DNA of 64,000 nt, taken from Periconia sp. R9002. Its lineage: Eukaryota; Ascomycota; Dothideomycetes; Pleosporales; Periconiaceae. Below the pieces are notes generated by a model. The model made no database searches, had not been told where the DNA came from, and worked only from the letters and a program-made list of their open reading frames with translations. Each line of letters opens with the position of its first letter. The stretch's first letter is position 1. A program made the position numbers and the translations under genes. The stretch is taken from positions 1 to 64,000 of the forward strand of contig JAMAHW010000089.1 in assembly GCA_023627715.1 (NCBI GenBank). The letters are read 5' to 3'. Positions 33,760-45,669 of this stretch are shown piece after piece.

Positions 33760-36066
33760 AACATACTCGAAACCGGTGTGACCCAGCACTCTAACGGGTT
33801 TGAACAGCTTTCACGAGGAAAATACAGCTCGTGGTTGAATTGCGCTTTCCTACCTGTTGATGCCACAAAGTATACCGTCCTCTCAACACCTGGTATGTAA
33901 TTCTTGTAAAGCATCCTTCCTCCATCACCTACTTCGAAATCGTATCTTCGAATACTGGTATACATCTCACCAAAGATTCCTCTCTCTCAATATGGGTCGT
34001 CCTAGCGCCTTCAGCATATCAATCTGTAGCCGCTACAAGCCAACAGAACGAGCAGCAAGCTGTTTGGAAAGATCGTCCCCAGTCAGGATGTTTCTGTCAC
34101 CCCTTATATGGTGCGGATACCGCGAGCAATTACATTGCCATGCGATAATATACTACTGTCTTTATGTCTAGAAGGGCACGGCTCATCGTCGACGGAAACG
34201 CGGTCATGTTTATGGGGTTCATTGTGGGTGTTGCGAGGACGAATACGATTATTTTGGTTGCTGGGGTGGTTATTGGTTGTGTAAGTATTCTTTAGCAGTC
34301 TTGATGAGGGAGAGGGTTGACTTACGCGTGGTTGTTGGGAGTGGGAATGCTCAGGGATGAGTCTTGTTACTTTCTGAGGGACTTGTTGTTATGAATTTGA
34401 CTGTTCTAGCGTGATGTGTTTGCGCTTCTGGAGCTGCTGAGGAGTAAATGGCGCGCTGCCGCGATTTTGCTGGCTGGTAAATACATCTGAATGTATGCGT
34501 GTGTGTGGACTTGGACATTGATGAAGTAAACGCTGGCATGTACTTTGCTATTGTTGCTGAGCCAGTGGCAGGGGGAGATGGTGGTGAGTCTGGAAGCTAG
34601 TTCGGAAGGGGGAATATCTTTCAAAATGTGGAAAGATAAGCAGATTGTTGGAAAAGTAGAGTAGAGGACTACAGTGTTGTTAGGGTAATTTTATTTCGCC
34701 CCGAAGACTGACTCTGCGTAGTAGCGATGATTGTTCTACATCCCAGCCATCGTTGTGCCCTTTATTTTGCAGATTCTACTTCTATCCTCCAAAGCACCTG
34801 CGAGGTCAGTTGACCGCCTCTCAACTCCATCACTGCCACTGATTAGGTCTAGGTCTCCCCATCAGCCAAACCTTGAAGGAGCTCAACGATGTAGGGGCAA
34901 TCCTTTTCATCCTTCCCGCAACACTAAAAGGCGACACTAATTTGCAACACTGATCCTGGTCGACATTGTCTACACCATCACCATATGTGCAAGAAGCCCC
35001 GAAGTCAGTAGCGCACTAATGAGCGAGTTTCATCGTTCGGTGAACTACTGCATCAATACCATCTATGCTACTTAGATAACTGTTTTTTACACTATTGTCG
35101 ATACATTATTCGCCTCACTTCATGGCAGAATGCCAGCACGTCCGTCGTCTTGACCTTCCTTTTACGCAGATCACCGCTGATTAAGCGTCTTCTACGTCTC
35201 CATTTCTAAGCCCTGCTTCTACAGTCTGCGGCCGCCAAATCAGCCTTGGAAGGGGTCGCTAGTAGCCAGTGTAAGGGATTAATAGTCTTCAGGAAATCAC
35301 TCACACTCGCAACGCCCGAGCGTCGGGATATGATAGAAGCTTTTGTAGTTGTGGCCGGGACTGGCTTCCATTAGGCAGACTGCCAGTGACACAGCACGTC
35401 TCCATTACCTGTCATCCAACTTCATGTGCTGCATGTCGGGGTTAGCATCTCTGGGGGCTTTCGTCGACGTGCCGATTTGCAGGTGGTACTATCGCTTTTT
35501 CAGGTGACTTAATATGCTCCATGCCAATCCTACACCCCTATTCATCCCTACTCAATATTCACAGCCCCTTCACAATGAACGTACATGATGTACACTTACT
35601 CGTGTGCACGTCATCCGCCTACAGTCCGTTCACCAAGATCGACGGGACCAGCGACGGTCGAAATTCTGGAAAAACAGATTCGTCTGGTTCATTATGTCTC
35701 TGGTCTTTGTCTGAGAATTAGTGCAGGATTGTGGACAAGGTATACCGATTTAACATAGCCGTTGATGGGATCGCCATCCTATGCAAACAAACTGGACAAC
35801 AGGTACACTTAAGGATAGTCCACACGCTAACTTCATTCTCCCTCCCGTGCTGCAAAACAAGCTACACGAGGATCTTGAAAATGTGCAAAAATCGTCCCTG
35901 GTCACTCGCTTCAACTGGCTTGGCTGCAACGTCCAATGGTCCCGATCCATCCAAGATACCCCAGTTCTCCTCGCTCATCTCCGAGATGCTAGGTATCACA
36001 TCCTCGTCGCAGTATACGCCGCGTTTCGCACAAGTTACGCGTTGGGGTTGCGTATCACGGAGTAAA
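33760..36066 (+). pseudogene. Decayed MFS transporter (TRI12/siderophore-exporter type)
   Basis: Pieces of one membrane transporter appear in order across different plus-strand frames, with stops between them. About 34163-34280: a segment in the position of the loop after TM2 and the next helix, with the fragments RRARLIVDGNAV and VGVARTNTIILVAGVVIGC. About 34420-34480: an E-LLRSKWR motif typical of TRI12-like loops. About 34735-34815: FYIPAIVVPFILQILL with a YPPKHL continuation. About 34845-34935: TLKELNDVGAILFIL. About 35930-36066: a possible C-terminal stretch ending near VYAAFRTSYALGLRI. The 2.3-kb span suits a transporter of about 600 aa with introns. In-frame stops and frame changes make it a pseudogene. 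The start is unclear; an ORF-like stretch at 33760-33895 may belong to it. Confidence 0.55.
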
Positions 36067-36900
36067 ATAGCCCGAATTTTGGACTCCTAGTCATTGCAGC
36101 ATGCTTTTTTGTAACAAAATCGGACATGAAACGGAAAACCGGAAAAAAATAATACTGAAGAATGATGCTGAGGAATAGAAGAGCATGTATCGCTTGAGTA
36201 TTGGAGAGCTGGGGAAGAAGGTGGAGGGATTAGTGTTGGAGGGGCCACGTTTTCTCCAATGAAATGTTTTGGTGTGGGTGTCTCGGTGCTGTATTGGTGC
36301 TGTATGGGTATCACGTTGTTTCTGTTACCGTTGAACATCGATCAATTGATACTACGTTTGGGCAAATACACGCGTGAAAACCAACGCTTTCGGCAATGTT
36401 ATCTTTTTCCCTTAACATCAATAGCATGATTTTCATACACTGCGTCAGCTAATTGTACCCGATGGCCCTAGAAGAAGACATTTGACCGCTAGAACACCTT
36501 CGTACACCTTCGTACATCCATGTAGTCCCCACTCCAACCTAGAGGTACTTGTGCAACTAAATTATTAGCGAAGGGAAAAACTACTTATCTTTCCGTCGGG
36601 ACAACGATTAGGCTTCTTCGAATTATGCCTTGTGAGCTTAACCCAGAAAAGTAATAGCCGCTAGCGAGTCTCGCTCCAGTGAAAGAACAATGGTTAGTGC
36701 ATGGGTACCCACAGATGATCTACACAAAACAGGAAAGCGGCAGTGCTACATGGTCAGTTGATTTAACCCTTGTTAGGCGATTTAACTTGACATACGATTC
36801 AATGGTAGACAGCAGCATTTCTAATATGTCAATATTTTCAAATCAAAAAGTTTGGATACTTGATGAGGTACATCGAAAATACCATATTTAATCACATACC

Positions 36901-36984
36901 AACGTGATTGCTCGCGGTATTGACACCAAACTAGGAGTCACAGAAACGGCCTGGCTGGCGACGCGCACACAAAAAATGACGTAC
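36901..36984 (+). repeat. Dispersed repeat R3, copy 1
   Basis: Shares with 59193-59275 the ordered blocks TGAT.GCTCGCGGT, CACACC/GACACC, GG.TC.CACAGAAACG.CCT, and ..ACACA....ATGACGTA. No coding capacity; nature unknown. Confidence 0.55.
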
Positions 36985-37698
36985 CTAGGCGGCACTGTCA
37001 GAAAGATGTCAGAAAGTTCGCATGATGAATGACGCACGCATTTAGAGTTTGTCATAATTGTAGGATGCGCCTGGGAAAAAGCAAAGTGTCGGGAAGAACC
37101 GTTGTCCATCTAGAACCAAGCCCAGCGTAGAGATCATGAGAATGTACATGGATAAGCGATCCTTTGAGGCTGTACTTCCATTATCATTGAGCGTAATGCT
37201 AAAAGATACGCGCGTCTTTGCCTTTTTCCTTGCTATCATGTGTCAAGATCACACCTTGAATTGATAACCCGGGTTTGTTATTGGCATACACTGCCTCGCA
37301 TCAGAACCCGTTAACACACTACGAAGTTCAATCAAAGCTTGATACACAACATGTATCCTGATTCTATGTCCACTTCATATCAATGTAGACTAGTGTTCCA
37401 AGCAGCAGTGTGTATCGACTCCGCTAGTGATTTTGCTCACTAGTGCGACGATAATTATTTGTTTTATAGTGTTCCACTTCTACGGTTCGACGAATCCTTC
37501 GACCTCACCTGAAAAAGGTTTAGCGTACGCTCATGTAATGGGAATATGGCATCGGGTATCACGACCCGTTGAATTTGATTGGCTATTTATTGACAGTTGT
37601 CTCCGCGCTTCGGGGACATAAACCAGGGCTAGCAGAATCGGGAAGTCGACTCGTTACCAAGTCCGACTAAATCAACTTGATACAACGTGTACTCGGTA

Positions 37699-37733
37699 GT
37701 AGGTAGTTTCCGCACAATGACCAATAACGGAGA
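37699..37733 (+). repeat. Local direct repeat with transition-type divergence, unit 1
   Basis: 35 bp (core TAGTTTCCGCACAATGACCA) repeated 58 bp further on at 37757-37792, where the core reads TAGTTCCCGCATAATGGTCA. Most differences are C/T or A/G changes, as repeat-induced point mutation would leave, but the unit is too short to test. Confidence 0.5.
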
Positions 37734-37756
37734 CATATATACGCGTGATGAGTGTT

Positions 37757-37792
37757 CTAGTTAGTTCCCGCATAATGGTCAATGACCGAGAG
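37757..37792 (+). repeat. Local direct repeat, unit 2
   Basis: Second unit of the pair described at 37699-37733, in the same orientation. Confidence 0.5.
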
Positions 37793-37924
37793 ATCTTGAC
37801 CAGTGGAGAGATTCCGCTAAGAACATCCGAGGCAATACATCACCGAATCTTTCCCAAGTCTCGATGATACCTCACGAATGCGGTTACTTCTTTCGGATTG
37901 TAGTTGTGTTTATTATCGCGTAGC

Positions 37925-37975
37925 AATGTGTTTACCCGCGGTATCGACACGGTAAAAAAATTCACAGTAACTTCA
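37925..37975 (+). repeat. Dispersed repeat R3, partial copy
   Basis: Carries CCCGCGGTATCGACAC followed by a TCACAGTAAC block in the same order as the other R3 copies. It is more diverged than they are. Confidence 0.35.
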
Positions 37976-38671
37976 ATTTGAATTAACTACATACTTGAAA
38001 AGTGCTCCGGCTTATTACAATCGAGATAGACCTGTGCTGAGTCAGATATTCTGATTTTAAATAAACAACTTGAATCGTTCCATTGCTTTTCGAGACCAAT
38101 AGCGAAACCTGAGGGTAGTAGTTAGAGTATGATCTAAGCTTTCTACGCGTGCAACTCGCCTCTTCTACCTACTTTGAGTCAAGTCGCAAGACATACAAAA
38201 AACGCCTTATATGCAGCCTGACCGCGCTAGCATGATGTATTGGGATTCGGTTAGGTATTTGTTTACAGATTCAGGGCCTTGTTGGGACTCTATTGGGCCG
38301 TGAGTTGGGGGCCGTTGGCCTCGCACCCAGTCTATAATCATCGGAGAAAACTCCATGCCCGGGCCGACACCTCGATCTTTCATAAGTGCCGCTTGCCGCT
38401 TGCCGTGGCCTCCACGCCCTGCTTGCACCAACATCGCAAGGGTAAGCGAATGGTTTGGCATGCCATAACCTCCGTATGCTTTGGTCCACAGCGTTGTTCT
38501 CCATTAACGCTTATCCCCACTTCCTCAAGGGGTGCCCACTGCTCATCTTAGGTGTCCATGATCAGAAGCGTTTCAGGATAGATATGTAGCACACCAGCCC
38601 GTTGATACATTCACCATCTTAGACATTGCAACTCAGCCTTTCCCCCCTCTCGTTTCGACCAATCTTCAAAA

Positions 38672-40477
38672 ATGGTATATCGAGGCAAGCCTTCTGCCGC
38701 ATGTGGAGAATGTCGCAAGAAGAGGAGCAGAGTATGTGCTTTTATCCTATTCGTCTAATACATCGTCTCCCCAATATTTCTCGGTGGTCTTAGACGAACT
38801 TCGATTCCCATCGCACGTTCTAATAAGTCACAGTGCGATCAAGCTATACCTTCATGCGGGCAATGCATTAGAACAAAAAGGAAATGTCCAGGATACAGAA
38901 ACACCGTGGACCTCATGTTTTTCGACCAGACCAAAGAAGCGGCACAAAAGAGCAAACAGCAAAGCGCTCAATCTTCGAGTCGCTCACGATCATTGACGCC
39001 TCTCGCTCAGCAAACCATTGAAAAGGCAGTATCTCAACAGGCTTTGAGCAATGTAGTGATATGCCAGTCACTGGACGATCTAGCTGTCAACTACTTCATG
39101 CGCATATATGTCGGCTCAGACCCCAATCCAGCTCAACTCGGCTTCGTTGCTGATGCCTACAACCGAGATGGACGTAGTGCTTTGGAGCTGCAACAAAGTC
39201 TCAAAGCTGTTGGCCTTGCTTGTTATGGAAAGGTTTCTCAAAACCAGGATATGATCGTGACTGCCACAGGAAGTTACGTGGCTGCTGTACGAGCGATAAA
39301 CCACAAGTTGTCCACAGCAAACCTGGAGCAGGCAGACAACACACTGCTGACATCGATCGTCCTCCTCGCAATGTTCGAGATAATGGTCTTGCCGACTGAT
39401 GAAGGCTACCGGAATTTCCAGAGACACATACGAGGCGCTGTATCGATCTCATGCATGCTTTTGAAGCAGAAGAAGTACGTCGACCGCAGGATCCTTCAGA
39501 CCATAATGTATTGTGTGATTGGCGAGTCTTGGGTAGGAAACCAAAGCCTGCCCCCGGAATTCTTCACCCTGTATCATGAACTCGGCCCTAAAAATCAGCC
39601 CGACTCCGCCTACGGTCTAATGATAGACATTCTGATCATGAACATGACATTTCGACACGCAATCCAGAACGGCGACATTTCCGACCCCTTGGAGATTGTG
39701 CAGGGGGCATTGAAAATCCACCATCGCACACGACGGTTCTTCAGTGCTCCCAACTTCAACCGCTACGATAACATTTTCATGCCGCCATCGGATCCACTGC
39801 AAACCCCATCATTTTATGGTAATTATATGTGCCCAGCCCCCTCCGAGAAAACGCTGACTAGCAAAGCAGATCACGAAACGCACTTCAGAGTGCTCTGCTG
39901 GAATAACATACGGCTTTGTTGGCTCCATCTGCATCGACTCGTCGCCAACACAAGCACCGCAATAATCACATCCGGAGTCGACGCAAACAACATATTCGTC
40001 GATACGCTCGACGGTAAACCTATATCATTAGCCACGCAACGTGCCGCTTCCAGCGCCGCCGTAGTACACATTGCCCGAGAAATCTGCAAATCGATGCCAG
40101 CCATAGGCAAACATGACAAACTTGACAAACTCGCCGTAGACCGCGACAGTCTTGACGCCGGACAGATCGCTGATTTGCCTGAACCGGATTTCTGTCCGTT
40201 CCCGACACGCATGGATGTACCGGCGAGCATTCTCTTGATTGCTTCACCTAGAGCAAGCAGTTTCTTCGTCATGACCTACCAGCTCACGAATCTCTCCAAG
40301 ATCTACGAACTACCCAAGGATTTGATGGACTGGATACATGGGCATCTTGACGAGATAAGAGGGGTCGACGATCCGGATGATATGAGGTTCCTTCAAACGA
40401 TGCTTCGTCGTCAGAGGCTGGATCAAGCCGGCCCGGTCACTTCTCCTGGCATCATGGTCAACTCTATGCTGACTTGA
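38672..40477 (+). CDS. Zn2Cys6 fungal transcription factor
   Basis: Exons 38672-38731 and 38834-40477 give 567 aa. The zinc cluster sits at the very N-terminus, with Cys11, 14, 21, 28, 31 and 38 in the spacing CX2CX6CX6CX2CX6C. The intron falls just before Cys21, so the ORF without splicing loses half the cluster. A short Ser-rich linker follows, then a helical region (VVICQSLDDLAVNYFMRIYV) like the fungal-specific regulatory domain seen in many such factors. A 51-bp segment at 39819-39869 has good intron signals and a length divisible by three, so two isoforms are possible (567 or 550 aa). The target genes are unknown; the nearest neighbours are a decayed transporter and a chitinase. Confidence 0.9.
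39819..39869 (+). other. Candidate in-frame optional intron
   Basis: GTAATT donor, GCTGACTAG branch-like site and AAAGCAG acceptor within the transcription-factor gene. Its 51 bp can be retained or removed without changing frame. Confidence 0.4.
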
Positions 40478-41327
40478 TCATGTCCATCGCATCGCTTTGG
40501 CATTCAAGAGTGCCTATCACCAAGCAAGAGATGAAGATTCCAGGGTAAATCTTCTTTCGCCTCGAGCAACCCTCCCCACTCAGATACAGAGTACGTCGTG
40601 ACCAACACGACGACGCGCCTTCAAAATGAACAAGAGTTCACTTCAAGAAGACTGGATGATGTGCAGGAGAGTACATATAAGGGGAGGGGAGGAGAATACG
40701 AAAGAACGTCCCGACCAACCGCGATCGGGGAGGTATGAGGAATGAATCACAACGCTCAACACGCCATATCATAACCATCGACACCACCTTTCTACATCCA
40801 CATTTTCCACCTTTCGTCTCTCAATTGTATGAATACATGTAAATATACGCGGCTGGGATATAGATTTAGACGAGGTTTTTGTTACGGCGTACTTTTTTTC
40901 CCCCGTGATTTGAATAGATAATGACCCATACTCATCGCACCAACCCGATGTTCCCTGTTGATAAATATAAGTGCGCGCATAAAAAAAGTCTAACATCGCC
41001 GACGTGACTGTCTGCTAGAGTGGTGCGCGTCTGAACAGAAAAAAAAGGTCACAAAATAACATATTCATGACGAAGCAGGCGATTAAGAAGAAAATGTATA
41101 TACTATTGCGCCCGCCTGATAAGAATATATACAAGGCCGCAAGACCCAGGCGGGACGATATCCTCACACAGCACCAAACCACCCCCCATTTCACAAATAG
41201 ATACAGTAGAATGCCCCCAAACCACCAACCCCTACATCCCCGCGTTGCCTCATCGAAACGCAGGAAAAGAGCAAGGAGTGCGCCAAAGCATACCAAGGGA
41301 ACACATCCCCAGAGTGCTTCAACCCAC
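40478..41327. other. Tail-to-tail intergenic region
   Basis: Lies between the ends of the regulator (plus) and the chitinase (minus). No coding region. T-runs and AT-rich blocks suit 3' ends. Confidence 0.5.
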
Positions 41328-42670
41328 TTACTCCTCAGCAGCCCTAGCCCCCCACCTCATAGCCCTCTTCTTCAATGATCTCAAACTCGCCTTAACATCC
41401 GCCAAAAAGTTGCCATTGTTAAACGCCTGGCTCGCATCCCACATCATCACGCCGCCAAAACTCGAGTACCTAGCCGAATACTGCAAAACAGGCGCAAGCT
41501 GACTCGCACTAACATACCCACTCCCCGCAGCCCTCTGCGCCGCAGGAACACCGACCAGAATCTTGACCGAGGGATTCTTGCTGCTCTTGGCGTAGCTGTC
41601 CCACTGCGCGATGTTGAAATTGTTCTGCGGGTCCTGGCCCGCGACGAAGGATTGCACGCCGCAGTAGTTGTTGTAGAATTGCACGTTGATGAAGTCGAGG
41701 GGCACGTTGTTGAGGATGTCTTGGTTGTAGAAGTCCGGGTAGGGGCATTGGGGTGCGGCGGACAGGTAGAAGGTTTTGCCGCCGGAGGCGAAGAGGGTTT
41801 TGAGGCGGTTGCCGAAGACGGCCATGTTGGAGACGTTGGCTTCGAAGTCGAAGTCGAAGCCGTCGAGGACGGCGGTGCCGAAGGGGCGGAGGGCCTGTGG
41901 GGGGTTGGGTTAGTGGGTGCTTAAGATTTTTGTTTAGGAGATGTTAAGATGGGAAGTGTTGTGGTGTTTTTTTTTGTTTTCGGGTCATACATACTAAGGT
42001 TAGAGTTAGTCTGTGACTTTTTTAAGTTTGGGGATTGTGATTGAACTCACCACCTGAACCAGACTGCACAGGACCGAACTCAGCCCAGAGCTTGTTGGCG
42101 CCCTCAGTAGCAGCGCTTGCGCTTGTGTAGCCGCCTTCGTTGTAGCTGTCGCCGCCGAGGGACAGCATGATAGTCTTGCCTTGACTCTGGCATGTCTTGA
42201 TGTCGGCCCTAAAATGTCACGTCAGTATTCATAGCGAGAAGGATAGGGGTGATACGCACTCGATCTCGGGGCACGAGAACGTCTCCGTGCCGGGGAAGAG
42301 AGTGCACTTGTCTCCTTGGTTGGCGAAATTCATGACGGGCTGGCCGCCGGCGCCGTTGAAGCGGAGGAGGAAAGCAAGGAGGATGACCTGAGAAGTTTGT
42401 TAATTTTGCGAGGGAGGGAGTGAGCTAGGTATTCCAATCGTACATCGATGTTCGAGTCTGTTGTTTTTAGTCAGAAAAGTGAAGCAAAGATGCACGTAGA
42501 AGTCAATACGTACTGCTGCAGTAATCCGAAAGACGAGTCTGGGTGCTCTGTTGACCAGCAGAGTTCTGACCCCAGTAAATGACGACGTTGGACTTGCTCG
42601 AAGGGCTGAAGCCAGCCTGGACCGAGGCAGCAAGCGCACTGGTCAAAGCAAGAAGTTTAAAAATAGCCAT
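41328..42670 (-). CDS. Class III chitinase, GH18 (one junction out of frame)
   Basis: Secreted endochitinase that cleaves chitin in the cell wall. Start ATG 42670 with signal peptide MAIFKLLALTSALAASVQAG. Exons on the minus strand: 42670-42514, 42457-42444 (14 bp), 42387-42260, 42208-42051 and 41894-41328. Landmarks: VVIYWGQNSAGQ, then YCSNSNIDVILLAFLLRFN across the micro-exon, TIMLSLGGDSYNEGGY, and the catalytic block DGFDFDFE, whose final Glu is the proton donor. The first four exons join in frame. The fourth ends in phase 1 (G|GTGAGT), but the last exon needs phase 0 at CACAG|GCC. I found no GT-AG micro-exon that fixes this without a stop. So the gene has a frameshift, an unusual splice, or a sequence error; otherwise it looks intact. 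Confidence 0.8.
42444..42457 (-). other. 14-bp micro-exon of the chitinase gene
   Basis: Sequence ACTCGAACATCGAT between a CAACAG acceptor and a GTACGATT donor. Its inclusion gives CSNSNIDVILLAF, which is what class III chitinases need at this position. Skipping it would shift the frame. Confidence 0.7.
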
Positions 42671-42754
42671 TATGAATGCAAGACTTGAACGGTACCAAGC
42701 TGAAGGTTGAAGGGAAGATGGCGACTGACAATCATCTTCTGTGCCGACATCAGA

Positions 42755-42762
42755 CTTATATA
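42755..42762 (-). promoter_or_regulatory. TATA box of the chitinase gene
   Basis: On the minus strand the sequence reads TATATAAG, 85-92 bp upstream of ATG 42670, within a short leader. A TATA-type promoter suits a regulated secreted enzyme. Confidence 0.5.
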
Positions 42763-44924
42763 TGCTCAGTGAGCTCCACTCTTTACCGAAGACCGAATAC
42801 AAGTACACCAATTGAATGGTGATAAGTTAGGGGAGAAGCAAAAGCTACCATACGGATGGGAGACAAACGTTGTGGTGGGTGGCGCAGGTGATGTTGAGTC
42901 TTGTCAACGTGTGGTTGGCAAAAGACAAACGCCTGCCCTTTGCAGACATATGTGGACGGGGTGGTGTTGCAATAGCTACCTTCTCCTCCTTGATAATGTA
43001 GCCCTAAAGCAAGAAATGTAACTTGACACGGTCACCTCCTTCACTCCAAGCGCCCGGGTAGCGACAGGTGAACGAACATGGTTGTGTGGGCTTCATGTTT
43101 CGTGAACTGTGAAGTAGCAGATGAACATGCAGGAACCGGGCGTAAAACAGCTATCTTCGGATGACCTTTCAACGCATCATCTTCGTTTTGCTTACAAAAA
43201 TCAATCATTTGACTGTATTCTCCGTGTAGGATCTAAGTCGCGTGAAAGATGTTTAGGAATCTCCGAGCTCCCTCTGTCGCGTCTTTGCTAAAGTCGGGCA
43301 AATTCTCCCAGGATCCGACATGGATCATTGCGACACCAGATGAGAGCACACACTCCAAGATTCACTTCGTATTCACTGTACCAGGCCAAATACCCATGAC
43401 TGAGTCCGAGTAGGGCTCCGGGCACCGGTGAAAGCAACGAGGAACCGCCACGTAATACGACGCGTGATAACGTGTGATAACGCTCTCTGGGAATCTTAGA
43501 TACTGCATGTACATTTAACCTCTCGGATCCTGCATGGCATCCCAAGGTAGTGTGGTCTTTGAATACCACATAAACTTCTGTTGAACCAGACAAGCTAAGC
43601 CCAAACGAGTAATCCGTATGTCTGTCACCCATCACTTGTCTTCATCAACGTGCGTCACGCTTGGGTATAGAAGAGAAAAAAACGCCATGGTGAGGATAAG
43701 GCAAGCTTTCGGCTAAAGTAACCCACAAAAAACAGAGTTTCCGAACGTTGGGGCGAGGGAGAGAGGTGCAGTAGTAATGGAACGCTCACTCACGTTCGCG
43801 ACTACATACCTAAACACAATCCCAGCACCCCAAGTGCCGACATGCGATTACACCCATGCAATGCCCTGACAGAACTACTCATAAAGGCATCTTCAAACAC
43901 CCCGGTGCGACTCTCTCCGTCGAAGGTTGCGTCAACAGCGAAACCTTCAGACAGAAACGGTGGGTTCTCCCGTCGTCCCGACGCGCGTGTCTCGCGACCA
44001 ACTTGATGACCCAATCCAATCATTGTCAACAATCACACTACACAAACGAGCATCACGAGTAGTCGTCTCGCCCGAAAAGCTGCAGGTACGCTTCGGCGGG
44101 GCGGTAATTGGTCGGTAAAGGTTGCTTGGGTGTAGGAATGGCAATCTAAGATCAGCGCTTGGACGATACCTTCCTTTTTGAGGTCGTGCCATGTGCAACC
44201 CTCTTCCCGCGTGCGCTCGCGTTTTTTGCAGTCTTATGATTAGGTGTGTTGTGTTTGAGAGATAAGGAATCGAACCGTCAGTCTTTGGTAATATTTCTGT
44301 TGTCTGCTACCTTTCAAGAAGTAGATGCGATTTTGAAGAATATACTCAACATCGACGGGGACAGTGTGAAGCACGGAATAGGAAAGATACGAGTATCAAA
44401 CCAACGCCGCTATCTCTTTCTAGTCACCGTATCTGCCTAACTGTTGCTAATATCCCCTGTCGATCACCATGATGAACCGTTCCCTACATCTGCCTAGTTC
44501 TCCAACCGCACACATCAAATGTAGATAGGCTCGACATTATCTGCAAGCTCAGTCTGAATCACTACCTTCACCCAATCAAACCCATCGAATGTACGCCCCT
44601 GTACATCTGTAGGTACCCCCAGGCCCTCTACATCCCAGGTATTCCTGGTCAAGGTAGTATTGATCTGTACACATAAGTGGGTGTGAATGTCACTGGTGTC
44701 AATGGGCGTTGGACAGACAGAGGGGTTACAAATACCCTTTCCGGCGACATGGCGATGTATGTAGATTGATAACCGAATGCGAATGAGATTACCAATGGGG
44801 TTGAAAGGCAGGATAGTCACCACGCGTAAACGCCGCAATCAGTCGAGCAAACACTTCACGCCAACACCCACGCGGCATGCGTGGGGAGAAAAAAAGCAAA
44901 AAGGGAAAAGGAATCCCTAGTTCC

Positions 44925-45320
44925 CTCTCCCCCCTCCCTAATCCACTCCCCAGCTTTATACCGTACTCATCTAAAGAACTTCCCCACCACCACTCTCCTC
45001 CCTCTCACAAACAGCAACTGGAAAAAAGAACACAAAAAATCCAATATCCCCCCTACAACAACCCCAAAGCTATACTTATACCACCACCAAACCCTCCCAA
45101 AACCCAGCACCCACCTCCGTCTCCCCTTTCCACAGCCTCTCCTTTTCCCCAGCCCACCCCTACCCCAAAAACAATACACACATACACACAGAAGCACACC
45201 ACCACCCTTCACATCCCCACACCCCCCTCCTTAACCAAAGCAACATCCCATCCAAACACCAAACAATTCTCTCATCACCTAAACCCCCCCCTCATCCCTG
45301 CCTAACCACATCAATAATAT
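44925..45320. other. G-depleted strand-asymmetric tract
   Basis: On the plus strand this block of nearly 400 bases is made almost only of C, A and T; runs of 5-8 C are common. It lies downstream of the 5S gene in the direction of its transcription. I see no gene in it, although the lack of G makes spurious open frames. Confidence 0.55.
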
Positions 45321-45537
45321 CAACGGTACCGGGTACATTCCGCCCCCTCCCCCCATCTTCTTCCATCTTCTCCATCTTCCCATTTGTAACTTAACAGCAC
45401 TACCGGGAGCAAAATGTGAAAGAAAGCGAGTAAGTAGGACAGGGGAGAGATAGGGGAGGGAGGAGGGGATTAAGTATAAATATCGTTCATTTCCCAACTT
45501 CCACTCTCCTCCTGGAGACCTAACCAAAACAAAGGCC

Positions 45538-45548
45538 AAAAAAAAAAA
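45538..45548 (-). terminator. RNA polymerase III T-run terminator of 5S
   Basis: Eleven A on the plus strand, i.e. eleven T on the minus strand, begin two bases beyond the 5S 3' end, as expected for Pol III termination. Confidence 0.8.
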
Positions 45549-45550
45549 TT

Positions 45551-45669
45551 ACATACAACAGCAGGGATTCGCCAGTGGTCACCCACCTGACTACTAATCC
45601 GCCGGTACCACGCTTAAATATAGCTGAGCGGACGGGAAGCATTGTTTTCGTGGTCCTATGGTCGTATGT
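45551..45669 (-). rRNA. rrn5: 5S ribosomal RNA
   Basis: 119 nt on the minus strand starting ACATACGACCATAGG and ending GCTGTTGTATGT; the two ends pair to form the terminal stem. The internal control region includes GATTAGTAGTCAGGTGGGTG and GACCACTGGCGAATCCCTGC, matching the conserved A/C-box part of fungal 5S genes. A T-run follows. A single 5S gene away from the rDNA array is usual in filamentous ascomycetes. The stem ends are complementary, so nothing shows that it is a pseudogene. Confidence 0.93.

Larger units (their letters stand above)
36067..38671. other. Gene-poor repeat-bearing region
   Basis: No intact gene. Holds two members of a dispersed repeat (36901-36984 and 37925-37975) and a local direct repeat (37699-37733 and 37757-37792). 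Composition is AT-rich with many TA steps, as expected for old inactivated repeats. Confidence 0.55.
42671..45537. other. Gene-poor region upstream of the chitinase
   Basis: No supported gene. A TATA box for the chitinase lies at 42755-42762. From about 44925 to 45320 the plus strand has very few G bases. The remainder is unremarkable. Confidence 0.5.

Noticed and set aside
44877..45305. Plus-strand frames of 142 and 117 codons
   Set aside because: Pro/Thr/His-rich translation caused by the G-depleted tract, in several frames at once.
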